From an uncultured Prevotella sp. (GTDB taxonomy: Bacteria; Bacteroidota; Bacteroidia; Bacteroidales; Bacteroidaceae): DNA of 64,000 nt. A program made the position numbers and the translations under genes. Location: positions 67,543 to 131,542 of the forward strand of contig CAKQSF010000004.1 in the NCBI GenBank assembly GCA_934272845.1, read 5' to 3'. The notes under the pieces were generated by a model that saw only the letters and a list, made by a program, of their open reading frames with translations, searched no databases and had not been told where the DNA came from. Below are positions 35,413 to 45,638 of the stretch, in pieces; position 1 is the first letter of the stretch; each line of letters begins with the position of its first letter.

Positions 35413-35607
35413 AGGGTCGAAGATAAATAACTGTATATAATTTAACGAAGTGAATTTCTTAATAGATATTGTTTTGGTGTTGTTTCTTTTGGACTATGTT
35501 GAAGCCATCCATCAGTCACAATGCCTGCATTGTTCCGTCTTTATTTCTCCAAGATAACTAAAAAACACATCACATAAATTATATAAATTTATTCTTTCAT
35601 CGTCATT
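35413..35607 (-). repeat. Hairpin element (AGTAATG family), degenerate copy F
   Basis: The core ATCAGTCACAATGCCTGCAT matches copy C in reverse, and the flanking stretches (ATAATTTAACGA, ACATAAATTATATAA) line up with it to both ends. Termini are AGGGTCGAAGATAAATAAC and TTTATTCTTTCATCGTCATT. It is diverged but full length, in the gap between the GT2/GT4 gene and the acyltransferase gene. Confidence 0.75.
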
Positions 35608-35618
35608 GTCGAGTTTAA

Positions 35619-36509
35619 TTATTGTAATTTCCTTATTAGTTTTGCAGGGCAACCAGCGATAATAGAGTTCGCCTCAAACGAGTGAGTAACAACAGCATTG
35701 GTACCAACAATAACGTTATCTCCAAGTGTTACTCCTGGCATTATGCTTACTCCCTCGCCTATCCATACGTTTTTGCCAATTTTTACAGGTTTTGTTGAGA
35801 GAAGTCTTTTTGCTGGAGCGCTTTCCAGATCGTGCTTAGTAATGTTACCATGGAAATGGTCTGTGATAAAGACTTTACTAGCAATAAGCGTATTATCTCC
35901 TATTTCTATATTCTCAGCACAACCAATGTGGCAGTGGTCTTCAAAAGATACGTTGTTGCCGATAATCATATTGGGGTTAAAGAGTTGGTCACCATATCTG
36001 TCTACTGCTTGAATGCGTAAGTTGAAACCAGCATGAAAATTATCACCAATGGTAATATGTTCCCCACAGTATATCTGTGCTCCGTATGCGATGTGAAGAT
36101 TTTTGCCATGGTTAGGTAACATGACGTTATAGTCATTCTGTATCGCGTTGTTCAGTCTGTGTTGTATGTTGTTTACACCTCCGTTACGTTCCAAGACAGA
36201 TAAAGTATCAGACACGAGACCTAAGAGTTCTTCGTCTGTTCGTCCCAATTCCCTAATACGGTTATACAGGTCTTTTATTGTTTCTGGCTGTTGTTGTAAA
36301 CTCTGTATGTCATGGAATAACTCAAGAAGTTCGACCTTTTGTTTTCTATATGCTTTTAGTTGGCAATATAGAGTCTTCATGTTTTCTTCGTTATGTCCAT
36401 AGTTTGTTATTGCTGTTGATAGTTGAATAAGATTCTTCTGCCGCAACAATTCATTAAAGAAAGCCTGAAAGTGTTTATTGAAGTATTTCTCCTTTAATTT
36501 CTTGAACAT
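35619..36509 (-). CDS. Hexapeptide-repeat acyltransferase with N-terminal helical domain
   Basis: Residues about 130-296 form a left-handed beta helix of the serine/maltose O-acetyltransferase type (IGNNVSFEDHCHIG, VFITDHFHG, KIGKNVWIGEGVSIMPGVTL, GDNVIVGTNAVVTHSF, ending AGCPAKLIRKLQ). The first 120 residues are charged and helical (LKEKYFNKHFQAFFNELL, YRKQKVELLELFHDI), an extension that simple members lack. Likely acetylates a sugar of the surface polysaccharide made by the neighbouring glycosyltransferases (inference from context). Confidence 0.85.
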   Translation of the reverse strand: MFKKLKEKYFNKHFQAFFNELLRQKNLIQLSTAITNYGHNEENMKTLYCQLKAYRKQKVELLELFHDIQSLQQQPETIKDLYNRIRELGRTDEELLGLVSDTLSVLERNGGVNNIQHRLNNAIQNDYNVMLPNHGKNLHIAYGAQIYCGEHITIGDNFHAGFNLRIQAVDRYGDQLFNPNMIIGNNVSFEDHCHIGCAENIEIGDNTLIASKVFITDHFHGNITKHDLESAPAKRLLSTKPVKIGKNVWIGEGVSIMPGVTLGDNVIVGTNAVVTHSFEANSIIAGCPAKLIRKLQ

Positions 36510-36769
36510 ATTAATTTCTTTGCTTTTACTCTCCTGCCTTCTTCTATTTCCATAGCAGTCGCAGTATGTTCCTCGCAGTTACGGTTTGTGCTAACGAAGA
36601 CCATCGTGAGGTAGAGTATAGGTAACAAAATATGGGGATTATCTTAAAGCAAGTAGTACGGTTCGTCTTCTTTCTTAAGAATATTCAAGCATTTTTGTTC
36701 ATACTTTTCCCTTATCACTGTTGGCGATTTGCTTTCATACCCCAACTTGTGACTATCTTGTAAGTTGTC

Positions 36770-38605
36770 TTACAACTGCTGCATGTCATACAGACGCTTG
36801 TAGTATCCGTCCTTAGCAATCAGTTCCTCGTGCTGTCCGTGCTCTACTATCTCGCCTTCATAGAGTACATATATCTCGTCTGCGTTCTTGATTGTAGAGA
36901 GGCGGTGGGCAATAGCAACCGTTGTACGGCTCTTCATTAGTCGGTCAAGAGCCTCCTGTACGAGGTGCTCCGACTCGGTATCGAGTGCCGATGTAGCCTC
37001 GTCGAGAATAAGGATAGGAGGGTTCTTCAGTATGGCGCGGGCTATGCTGACACGCTGACGCTGTCCGCCAGACAAACGACCACCACGGTCGCCTATCATA
37101 GTGTCGTAGCCATGCTCCGTCTCCATGATAAACTCATGGGCGTTAGCAATCTTCGCTGCCTCGATCACCTGTTCCATAGTAGCGTTTTCTACACCAAAGG
37201 TGATGTTGTTATAGAACGTATCGTTGAACAGGATAGCCTCCTGGTTCACGTTGCCTATCAGCGTGCGCAGGTCGTGAATACGCACATCGCGCACGTCTTT
37301 TCCGTCTATCAGTATGCGTCCTCCCGTCACGTCGTGGTAACGAGGAATGAGGTCTACCATCGTAGACTTGCCCGAGCCAGACTGTCCCACCAATGCGATG
37401 GTCTTGCCCTTAGGTATGGTCAGGTTAATATGCTTCAGCACTTCCTGTCCCTCGTTGTAGTGGAAGGACACGTCTTGCAGTTCTACCTTGTCCTCAAAAC
37501 TGTCGAGTGGCTTTGGTTGGTCAAGTTCCTTGATAGGGTTCTCTGCCTTCAGAATGTAGTCAATGCGGTCCATTGACGCCAAGCCAAGAGGTATCATGTA
37601 CGCCTGTCGGGTAAGGTCCTTGATAGGGTTGATAACACTGTAGAGGATTACCATGTAGAATATGAAGGTTGAGGCATCAATAAATCCCTCGCCCTCCAGT
37701 ATCAGCCAACCGCCAAAGAGCAGTACTATCACGATGATAAGGGTGCCCATAGACTCTGAAACTGGGTGAGCAGCGTTTATTCTCATCATCATGCTAATCA
37801 TGCCGCGGCGAAATTCGTTGTTGATAAAGTTGAAACGCTTAGCCATCTTGTCCTCTGCAATGAACGCCTTGATAATGCGCAGACCGCCAAGTGTCTCCTC
37901 TATCTGTGCCATAATCTCAGAGAGTCCTGCCTGCACGTTAGAAGACTGGTTTTTTAATCGCTTAGTCACGCTGCCCATCACCCACGCTGCTGGTGGCGTT
38001 ACCACGAGAACGAATAGCGTTAACTGCCAACTGGTGGCGAAGAGTGTGATGAAACAGATGATGATAGCGATAGGTTGCTGTATCAGGGTGCTGATGGCAG
38101 ACGTCACAGAGTTCTCCACCACCTGTATGTCGGTACTCATGCGTACGATGATGTCGCCCTTGCGCTCGGCTGAAAAGAAACTGAGTGGCAGACGCATAAT
38201 CTTGCTGTACATGGCCATACGTATGTCTCTCACCACGCCTGTGCTTAGAGGCATCATTATGTTCTGTGCTCCCCAGTAGCCAGTACATTTCAGACAGGTC
38301 ATGAATACCAGTATGCTACCCATCATGCACAGCGTTAGGAAGGCGCCATGGTTAGCAATCAGTTCCTGCACAAGTGCGTAACCGTTGTTCGTAATGATGT
38401 CCTTGTTAAGCGTAGACCATGTCCACTCCTTGTAGTGATAAACCGTTTGGTCAATCTTGAAGAGTATGTTAAGAATAGGAATGAGCACAACGAACGAGAA
38501 CACGTTAAGCCACTGTGCCACGAAGTTAAGTACAATCGCCCATACTATGTACATTCGGTACGGTTTAAAGTATCTGGTTACGATGTCAAGAAACTGTTTT
38601 ATCAT
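36770..38605 (-). CDS. MsbA-like ABC exporter (permease fused to ATPase)
   Basis: 611-residue half-transporter that works as a dimer. The membrane domain (about 1-330) has six predicted helices, beginning MYIVWAIVLNFVAQWLNVFS. The ATPase domain (about 370-611) has Walker A LVGQSGSGKST, the Q-loop in GNVNQEAILFND, signature RLSGGQRQRVSIARA, Walker B ILILDEATSALD and the switch His in AIAHRLS. The family exports lipids, lipid A or peptides. Position beside glycosyltransferases and an acyltransferase suggests lipid-linked glycan or lipid A export (inference). Confidence 0.92.
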   Translation of the reverse strand: MIKQFLDIVTRYFKPYRMYIVWAIVLNFVAQWLNVFSFVVLIPILNILFKIDQTVYHYKEWTWSTLNKDIITNNGYALVQELIANHGAFLTLCMMGSILVFMTCLKCTGYWGAQNIMMPLSTGVVRDIRMAMYSKIMRLPLSFFSAERKGDIIVRMSTDIQVVENSVTSAISTLIQQPIAIIICFITLFATSWQLTLFVLVVTPPAAWVMGSVTKRLKNQSSNVQAGLSEIMAQIEETLGGLRIIKAFIAEDKMAKRFNFINNEFRRGMISMMMRINAAHPVSESMGTLIIVIVLLFGGWLILEGEGFIDASTFIFYMVILYSVINPIKDLTRQAYMIPLGLASMDRIDYILKAENPIKELDQPKPLDSFEDKVELQDVSFHYNEGQEVLKHINLTIPKGKTIALVGQSGSGKSTMVDLIPRYHDVTGGRILIDGKDVRDVRIHDLRTLIGNVNQEAILFNDTFYNNITFGVENATMEQVIEAAKIANAHEFIMETEHGYDTMIGDRGGRLSGGQRQRVSIARAILKNPPILILDEATSALDTESEHLVQEALDRLMKSRTTVAIAHRLSTIKNADEIYVLYEGEIVEHGQHEELIAKDGYYKRLYDMQQL

Positions 38606-38657
38606 ATGTGATTTTTAATGTTTTATTTTTCTTTATTATAATATGTATAATTCTTTG

Positions 38658-38665
38658 CAAAGTTA
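38658..38665 (-). promoter_or_regulatory. -7 box for ABC exporter gene
   Basis: On the minus strand TAACTTTG, about 53 bases before the start codon. A good -33 box is not visible at the expected position. Confidence 0.5.
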
Positions 38666-38916
38666 ATAAAAAAATGTTTCATTTACTAATTTCTTGGTAT
38701 GTTTTTTTAAAAACGTAGTAACTCGTATTTTACACTTTGCTTCTCTTCATGCCTTTTTGATGATATTTTGAATTTTTGTAATGCCTGATGAGTGGCGTTA
38801 AAATCATGAAATGATATTTTATTCGTGAATTCTTGGATTATGAAGTGTTTTGGTAATATGTTGACTAGTAAGTAGTTAGGCGTAAGAGGAACGGGTTTGT
38901 ATATCTTTGGTCTTGT

Positions 38917-38970
38917 AATTAGGCCCTGATTACATTGTGATTAGGCCCTGATTACATTGTGATTAGGGCT
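38917..38970. repeat. Tandem TGTAAT/ATTACA dyads
   Basis: TTGTAATTAGGCCCTGATTA is followed by two near-identical units GTGATTAGGCCCTGATTACA and GTGATTAGGGCTTAATTG. It is related to dyads near 5563, 25618 and 49758. Confidence 0.55.
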
Positions 38971-39416
38971 TAATTGCTGAGCAAACAGACATAAAAAATA
39001 CTTAGAAATTATCGTTTGACATACTAATAGGTACGCAATACCGTAATATATAATACCTAACGTCCCCATAATCTCGCCCTATAACCTCTTGCGTTGCTCT
39101 GTTTTCGTTTTCTTGGCGTATATTCTTCAAAAGTCAAAATGTCACGAAATATCCCTTTTTGTTAGCATTTTGATATTTTAAATAAAACGTCAATGCGTTG
39201 TAAAACTATTTTTATGCCGCGAAAAACTAAAACTGTTAACGATAACAGTACGTAATGTTAAAATCGCGAAAATCTAAAAAAATGACCAAAAAGTGATTTT
39301 GTAAGGAAAATTATCTGTATTTATTACAATCTGTAACCTAAAACCATAAAATTCCTTACAGATTGACAAAATATACTAAAATGTAGGTAAAAAGAAAATA
39401 AAAAATTGCAGAAAGA

Positions 39417-39448
39417 TTTGTCATAATGCACAAAAAATCGTAATTTTG
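39417..39448 (+). promoter_or_regulatory. Promoter of gltBD
   Basis: TTTG at 39417-39420, 20 bases, then TAATTTTG at 39441-39448. The leader is about 80 bases. Confidence 0.75.
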
Positions 39449-39536
39449 CAATCGGATTGATGCAAAAACACTGCTTTTTGTGACGTTATGTAAATCACGG
39501 AGCAGTAACGAGAGACAACAACACACATAAAACTTA

Positions 39537-42500
39537 ATGGATATGAGAGATGGATTGTATAGTGCCCAATACGAGCATGATGCTTGCGGAGTGGGCATGG
39601 TGGTTAACATCCACGGAAACAAAAGCCATGATTTGGTTGACAACGCCCTAAAGGTGCTCGAAAACATGGAGCATCGTGGTGCCGAGACTCGTGACAAAAC
39701 GGGTGACGGTGCAGGTATTCTGTTGCAGATTCCTCATGAGTTTATACTGCTGCAGGGTATTCCGGTGCCTGAGAAGGGTAAGTACGGAACAGGTCTTGTT
39801 TTCTTGCCAAAGGAAGCAAAACGCCAGGACGAGATCCTCTCGGTTATGATAGAGGAGATTGAGCGTGAAGGACTTACGCTGATGCATCTGCGCACTGTGC
39901 CTACCTGTCCAGAGGTATTAGGCGTTGGCGCGCGTGCCGTTGAGCCTGACATAAAGCAGGTTTTCGTTACGGGTGTGTCTGACGAGAATGCCGAAAACTT
40001 CGAGCGTATATTATATAAGGTGCGCAAGAAGATTGAAAAACGTATTACCGACGAGGACTTCTATATCTGTTCTCTCTCGAGCAAGGATATAGTTTATAAA
40101 GGAATGTTGACGTCTGGTCAACTCCGTCGTTATTATCCAGACCTTTCTAACAATTACTTTACCAGCGGACTGGCGCTTGTTCACTCACGCTTCTCTACTA
40201 ACACCTTCCCTAAGTGGAAGTTGGCTCAGCCGTTCCGTCTGCTCTGTCATAACGGTGAGATTAACACCGTGCGCGGCAACCGCGGTTGGATGAAGGCACG
40301 TGAGAGTGTCCTCTCTTCTGAGACTTTGGGCGATGTAAAGGAGATAAGCCCTATACTTCAGGAGGGAATGTCAGACTCTGCCAGCCTCGACAACGTCTTC
40401 GAGTTCTTCGTACAGAGCGGAATGTCATTGCCACAGGCTATGGCTATCCTTGTGCCAGAGTCATTCAACGACAAGAACCCTATATCAGAAGACCTTAAGG
40501 CGTTCTACGAATATTACTCTATCCTTATGGAACCATGGGACGGTCCTGCTGCTCTCATGTTCTCTGATGGTCGTTTCGCTGGCGGAATGCTCGACCGAAA
40601 CGGTCTCCGTCCGTCACGTTATACCATCACGAAGAGTGGACTTATGGTAGTTGCTTCTGAGGTAGGTGTAATGGATTTCGAACCAAGCGACATCGTCAGC
40701 AAGGGCAGATTGCAGCCTGGTAAGATACTCCTCATTGATACAGAAGAGGGCAAAATATACTACGATGGCGAGATAAAAGAGAAGTTAGCAAGTGAGCATC
40801 CTTACCGCCAGTGGCTCTCTACCAACCGTATTCAGTTAGAGAAACTGAAGTCAGGACGTAAGGTTGACAATGCCGTTGAGAACTACGACCGCAAACTTAT
40901 CAGTTTCGGCTTTGGTCAGGAAGACATCGATAAGACCGTCATACCTATGTGTACCAAGGGCCAGGAGCCTGTTGCAGCCATGGGTAACGATACACCGTTG
41001 GCAGTAATATCAGACAAACCACAGATATTCTTCAACTACTTCCGTCAGCAGTTTGCGCAGGTTACTAACCCTGCTATCGACCCTATACGTGAGGAACTCG
41101 TAATGTCACTGACCGAATACATCGGTCGTGTAGGCTCAGGCATACTGAACCCAGACGAGTCTAACTGTAAGATGGTGCGCCTGCCACAGCCAGTGCTGAC
41201 CAACAACGAACTCGACATTCTCTGTAACATACGTTACAAGGGATTCAAAACCAAGAAACTACCAATACTCTTCAATGTCGCTGACGGTGAAGCAGGACTG
41301 TCAAAGGCTCTGAATGACCTATGCAAGGCAGCAGAACAGTCAGTAGACGAGGGTGTGAACTATATCATCCTCTCTGACCGCGACATCGACGACAAGCAGG
41401 CGGCAATACCGTCTCTGCTCGCTGTTAGTGCCGTTCACCACTACCTTATCTCTGTTGGTAAGCGCGTACAGACCGCACTTATCGTTGAGTCTGGTGAGAT
41501 ACGTGAGGTGATGCACGCAGCGTTGCTACTTGGTTATGGTGCGTCTGCCATTAACCCTTACATGACATTCGCTGTCATTGACGACCTCGTAAAGAAACAC
41601 AAGGTACAGGAAGAGTACACCACAGCCGAGAAAAACTATATCAAGGCAGTAGACAAGGGTCTGAAGAAGATAATGTCTAAGATGGGTATATCTACCATCC
41701 GCTCTTATCGTGGAGCCAAAATATTTGAGGCAGTAGGACTCTCTGAGGAACTGCTCCAGACATACTTCGGCACCGACATCTCTACCATTGGAGGTATAGG
41801 ACTGCGCGACATCGCTCGTGATGCTATCCGTCTGCACGATAATGCCTTCGTGCCAAAGAAGTTAAGTCCGTTCCTTCCTAACACAGGTCTGTTCAACTAT
41901 CGTAAGGATGGCATAGACCATGCGTGGAACCCAGATACCATTGCCAACCTGCAACTTGCCACACGACTGGGCTCTTACAAGAAGTTCCAAGAGTGGGAGC
42001 ATATCGTTGACACTAAGGAGAAGCCAATATTCCTGCGCGACTTCATGACGTTTAAGAAGGCAGCAAAGCCTACACCTATCGACGAAGTGGAGCCAGTAGA
42101 GTCTATTGTTAAGCACTTCGTAACGGGTGCCATGTCTTTCGGTGCACTGTCTATTGAGGCACACGAGGCTCTTGCCTTGGCGATGAACAAACTCGGAGCA
42201 CGTTCTAACACTGGTGAGGGAGGTGAAGACAACGTACGTTACCACACAGAGGTAGACGGAGTGAGCCTTTCTTCAAAGACAAAGCAGATAGCATCAGGAC
42301 GTTTCGGCGTAACGGCTGAATACCTCGTAAATGCAGAGGAACTGCAGATTAAGGTGGCTCAAGGTGCTAAACCAGGTGAGGGCGGACAGTTGCCAGGCTT
42401 TAAGGTCAACAAGATTATTGCCAAGACACGTAACGCTATACCTGGAATCACATTGATTTCACCACCACCTCATCACGATATCTATTCTATTGAGGACCTC

Positions 42501-44027
42501 GCACAACTTATATACGACCTGAAGAACATCAACCCTACGGCTGCCGTTTCAGTGAAACTCGTTGCCGAGAGTGGTGTGGGCACCATTGCAGCAGGTGTTG
42601 CTAAGGCAAAGGCAGACCTCATAGTAATCTCTGGTGCAGAAGGTGGTACGGGTGCATCACCAGCATCTTCTATGCGTTTCGCTGGTATATCACCAGAGAT
42701 AGGACTTGCAGAGACACAGCAGACACTCGTAAAGAACGGACTGCGTAACCAGGTAAGACTACAGACCGACGGTCAGTTGAAGACCGCAAAGGACGTCATC
42801 CTCATGGCTATGCTTGGTGCAGACGAGTTCTCTTTCGGCACATTGCCACTGATAGTACTTGGCTGTCTGATGATGCGTAAGTGTAATACCAACACCTGTC
42901 CGGTAGGTGTCGCTACGCAGGATGAGCGTCTTCGCGCTAAGTTCCGCGGTCGTGCGGAGTACGTTGTTAACTTCTTCACATTCCTTGCACAGCAAACTCG
43001 TGAGTATCTTGCAGAGATAGGCGTGAAGAGTTTGAAGGAGATTATCGGACGCACAGACCTTATCGAGGTTCACAAAGCAGACCCAACAACAAAGCAAGGC
43101 ACCATAGACTTCTCACGTTTGCTCTTCAAGCCTGAGACAGACAAGCCTCTCTGCTGGGATCGTGAGGCGTTCACCAAGGTGGAAGGCGTTAAGGATCTTG
43201 AGATAATAAAGGAGTGTGAGAAGGCCATAGAGAATAAGGAAGAAGTGAACCTTGATTACGCTATCAAGAACACTGACCGTGCCGTGGGCACCATGTTGAG
43301 CGGTGTCATAGCCAAGAAGTATGGCGAAGAAGGATTGCCAGACAACACTATAAACATCAAGTTCAAAGGCTCTGCAGGTCAGTCATTCGGTGCTTTTGCT
43401 GTGAATGGTGTGAACCTGAAACTCGAAGGCGAGACAAACGACTACTTCGGCAAGGGACTTTCTGGTGGCCGCATAGCCATATTGCCACCTGCACGTGTTA
43501 ATGCCGACTTCGTAGCAGAGGATAATATCATTGCTGGTAATACCGGTCTCTACGGTGCTACTACTGGCGAACTGTACGTTAACGGTAAGGTTGGTGAGCG
43601 TTTCGCAGTGCGTAACTCTGGTGCCATTGCCGTTGTGGAGGGTGCAGGAGACCACTGCTGTGAGTATATGACAGGCGGTCGCGTGGTAGTTCTTGGTGAA
43701 ACAGGACGTAACTTCGCTGCTGGTATGTCAGGAGGTGTAGCATACGTTTGGGACAAGAACCATAACTTCGATTACTTCTGTAACATGGATCAGGTGGAGA
43801 TAAACCTCGTTGAGGAAGCAGCCCACCGTAAAGAACTGAAGGAACTTATCCGTAAGCATTACCTTTACACAGGTTCTGCACTGGCAGGCAAGATGCTTGA
43901 CGACTGGAACCACTACGTGGAGGACTTTATTCAGATTGTTCCTATCGAGTATAAGCGTGTGCTTCAGGAGGAGCAGATGCGCAAGTTGCAGGAGAAGATT
44001 GCTAATATGCAGTTGATAAACAATTAA
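39537..44027 (+). CDS. gltB: Glutamate synthase large subunit
   Basis: Converts 2-oxoglutarate and glutamine to two glutamates, the main ammonia-assimilation route with glutamine synthetase. 1496 residues. The N-terminal amidotransferase domain has its nucleophile Cys at position 17 (HDACGVGMVV). If the first 16 residues are a propeptide, as in the family, Cys becomes the mature N-terminus. Then come the central domain, the FMN-binding synthase domain (SAEGGTGASPASSMRFAG-like, here GAEGGTGASPASS), the iron-sulfur cysteines in CLMMRKCNTNTCPVGVATQD and the C-terminal beta-helix (GAVNGVNLKL-like glycine-rich strands). gltD follows after 137 bp. Confidence 0.97.
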   Translation: MDMRDGLYSAQYEHDACGVGMVVNIHGNKSHDLVDNALKVLENMEHRGAETRDKTGDGAGILLQIPHEFILLQGIPVPEKGKYGTGLVFLPKEAKRQDEILSVMIEEIEREGLTLMHLRTVPTCPEVLGVGARAVEPDIKQVFVTGVSDENAENFERILYKVRKKIEKRITDEDFYICSLSSKDIVYKGMLTSGQLRRYYPDLSNNYFTSGLALVHSRFSTNTFPKWKLAQPFRLLCHNGEINTVRGNRGWMKARESVLSSETLGDVKEISPILQEGMSDSASLDNVFEFFVQSGMSLPQAMAILVPESFNDKNPISEDLKAFYEYYSILMEPWDGPAALMFSDGRFAGGMLDRNGLRPSRYTITKSGLMVVASEVGVMDFEPSDIVSKGRLQPGKILLIDTEEGKIYYDGEIKEKLASEHPYRQWLSTNRIQLEKLKSGRKVDNAVENYDRKLISFGFGQEDIDKTVIPMCTKGQEPVAAMGNDTPLAVISDKPQIFFNYFRQQFAQVTNPAIDPIREELVMSLTEYIGRVGSGILNPDESNCKMVRLPQPVLTNNELDILCNIRYKGFKTKKLPILFNVADGEAGLSKALNDLCKAAEQSVDEGVNYIILSDRDIDDKQAAIPSLLAVSAVHHYLISVGKRVQTALIVESGEIREVMHAALLLGYGASAINPYMTFAVIDDLVKKHKVQEEYTTAEKNYIKAVDKGLKKIMSKMGISTIRSYRGAKIFEAVGLSEELLQTYFGTDISTIGGIGLRDIARDAIRLHDNAFVPKKLSPFLPNTGLFNYRKDGIDHAWNPDTIANLQLATRLGSYKKFQEWEHIVDTKEKPIFLRDFMTFKKAAKPTPIDEVEPVESIVKHFVTGAMSFGALSIEAHEALALAMNKLGARSNTGEGGEDNVRYHTEVDGVSLSSKTKQIASGRFGVTAEYLVNAEELQIKVAQGAKPGEGGQLPGFKVNKIIAKTRNAIPGITLISPPPHHDIYSIEDLAQLIYDLKNINPTAAVSVKLVAESGVGTIAAGVAKAKADLIVISGAEGGTGASPASSMRFAGISPEIGLAETQQTLVKNGLRNQVRLQTDGQLKTAKDVILMAMLGADEFSFGTLPLIVLGCLMMRKCNTNTCPVGVATQDERLRAKFRGRAEYVVNFFTFLAQQTREYLAEIGVKSLKEIIGRTDLIEVHKADPTTKQGTIDFSRLLFKPETDKPLCWDREAFTKVEGVKDLEIIKECEKAIENKEEVNLDYAIKNTDRAVGTMLSGVIAKKYGEEGLPDNTINIKFKGSAGQSFGAFAVNGVNLKLEGETNDYFGKGLSGGRIAILPPARVNADFVAEDNIIAGNTGLYGATTGELYVNGKVGERFAVRNSGAIAVVEGAGDHCCEYMTGGRVVVLGETGRNFAAGMSGGVAYVWDKNHNFDYFCNMDQVEINLVEEAAHRKELKELIRKHYLYTGSALAGKMLDDWNHYVEDFIQIVPIEYKRVLQEEQMRKLQEKIANMQLINN

Positions 44028-44164
44028 TATGGTGATTTGATTGGTTAGTGGTTTGGTTGTTTTGTTAAGTGAATTAGATTGCTGTCATAATAAGATTTTG
44101 CAGTATTTTCATTAACAAAACAACTAAACAACAAAGCCATCAACCAACAAAAAACGACACAACT
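44028..44164. repeat. Low-complexity inverted arms between gltB and gltD
   Basis: TTAGTGGTTTGGTTGTTTTG at the left and CAAAACAACTAAACAAC, then CATCAACCAACAAAAAACG at the right are roughly inverted. The gltD leader is thus C/A-rich and unstructured just before its ATG, like the asnS, thiC and thiG leaders. Confidence 0.55.
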
Positions 44165-45529
44165 ATGGGAGACCCTAAAGCATTCCTTACTATACATAGA
44201 AAAGAGGCCGGATATAGAGACCTCCATGACAGAGTTCAGGACTTCGGTGAAGTGGAACAAACGCTGAACTCTCACGATAGAAAACTACAGGCAAGCCGCT
44301 GCATGGACTGCGGTGTTCCGTTCTGTCACTGGGCTTGTCCGCTTGGCAATAAGCCACCAGAGTATAACGATGCACTCTATAAAGGCGACTGGGCACTGGC
44401 ATATAACTTGCTTAACGCTACCAACGACTTCCCTGAGTTCACTGGACGCATCTGCCCAGCACTGTGTGAAAAGGCGTGTGTACTTAACCTTACGGACCAC
44501 GAACCCGTTACAAACCGTGAGGATGAGTGCGCTATCACCGAGGGAGCATGGCGTGAGAATATCATACAGCCACAGCAGTATGAGCGCAATGGCAAGACTG
44601 TAGCCGTGATAGGTGCAGGTCCTTCAGGACTTGTTGCAGCCAACCGCCTTAACAAAATGGGCTATAAGGTAACGGTATTCGATAAGAACGAGGCTGCTGG
44701 TGGATTGCTTCGCTACGGTATTCCTAACTTTAAACTGAACAAGAAGGTTATTGATCGCCGCATGGACTTGCTCGTTGAGGAGGGAATAGAGTTCGTATAC
44801 AATGCAGATATAGACCTTAACGCACTGGCAAAGGACGGAAAACTGCCACAGGGTGAGTTTGATGCCTACGTTGTCAGCACCGGAACGCCAACCGCTCGTG
44901 ACCTGAAGATACCAGGACGTGAACTGAAAGGCGTTCACCTTGCACTGGAACTGCTCTCGCAGCAGAACCGCGTGCTGGCAGGAAAAGAATACTCTAAGGA
45001 AGAGCGTGTAACGGCAAAGGGCAAGGATGTCCTCGTGATTGGTGGTGGTGATACAGGTTCTGACTGTATCGGTACGTCACATCGTCAGGGCTGTCTCAGC
45101 GTTACTCAGATAGAGATAATGCCAAAGCCCGTTGAAGGCCCAGAGGATCCGAAGAATCCTTGGCCTAACTGGCCACGCACATTGAAGACTACTTCTTCAC
45201 ATGAAGAGGGCTGTACGCGCCGTTGGAACATCAATTCTCTTGAGTTCCTTGGTAAGGATGGCAAGTTGACAGGTGTGAAGGTGCAGCCTATTGACTGGGA
45301 ACCAAACCCAGAAGGTGGCAGACCTAAGATGGTAGTAGCAGGCGAGCCTGAGGTAATTAAGTGCGAAATATGCTTCCTTGCCATGGGCTTTCTGAAGCCA
45401 GAGCAGCCACAGTTTGGTGAGAACGTATTCGTTTGTGGCGATGCTGCCAACGGTGCCTCACTTGTAGTACGTGCTATGGCGAGCGGCAGAGACGCAGCAA
45501 AGAAGGTTAACGCCTTCCTTACAAAGTAA
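44165..45529 (+). CDS. gltD: Glutamate synthase small subunit
   Basis: NADPH-dependent reductase partner of GltB. 454 residues. N-terminal iron-sulfur cluster ligands are in CMDCGVPFCHWACPLGN and CPALCEKACVLN. The FAD site is AVIGAGPSGLVAANRLNKMG and the NADPH site VLVIGGGDTGSDCIG. The C-terminal FAD contact is NVFVCGDAANGASLVVRAMA. It is cotranscribed with gltB and followed by a clear terminator. Confidence 0.96.
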   Translation: MGDPKAFLTIHRKEAGYRDLHDRVQDFGEVEQTLNSHDRKLQASRCMDCGVPFCHWACPLGNKPPEYNDALYKGDWALAYNLLNATNDFPEFTGRICPALCEKACVLNLTDHEPVTNREDECAITEGAWRENIIQPQQYERNGKTVAVIGAGPSGLVAANRLNKMGYKVTVFDKNEAAGGLLRYGIPNFKLNKKVIDRRMDLLVEEGIEFVYNADIDLNALAKDGKLPQGEFDAYVVSTGTPTARDLKIPGRELKGVHLALELLSQQNRVLAGKEYSKEERVTAKGKDVLVIGGGDTGSDCIGTSHRQGCLSVTQIEIMPKPVEGPEDPKNPWPNWPRTLKTTSSHEEGCTRRWNINSLEFLGKDGKLTGVKVQPIDWEPNPEGGRPKMVVAGEPEVIKCEICFLAMGFLKPEQPQFGENVFVCGDAANGASLVVRAMASGRDAAKKVNAFLTK

Positions 45530-45563
45530 CATCCATTCTCTCATAATTATCATTTTCTTTTAG

Positions 45564-45604
45564 GCGGGCATTCTCTTTGGTAGAGAGTGCCCGCTGTTTT
45601 GTTC
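45564..45604 (+). terminator. Terminator of gltBD
   Basis: GCGGGCATTCTC pairs with GAGAGTGCCCGC around TTTGGTA, followed by TGTTTTGTTCTTTT. Confidence 0.85.
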
Positions 45605-45638
45605 TTTTCCCCCGTGCGCTTTAACCCTATTACTAGTA

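Larger units (their letters stand above)
38606..39536. other. Divergent intergenic region before gltB
   Basis: About 930 bp between the ABC exporter and gltB. It contains a minus-strand -7 box (TAACTTTG, 38658-38665) for the exporter, dyads (38917-38970), a short hairpin formed by TTTTGTAAGGAA and TTCCTTACAGA (39298-39364), and the gltB promoter. No gene recognised. Confidence 0.6.
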
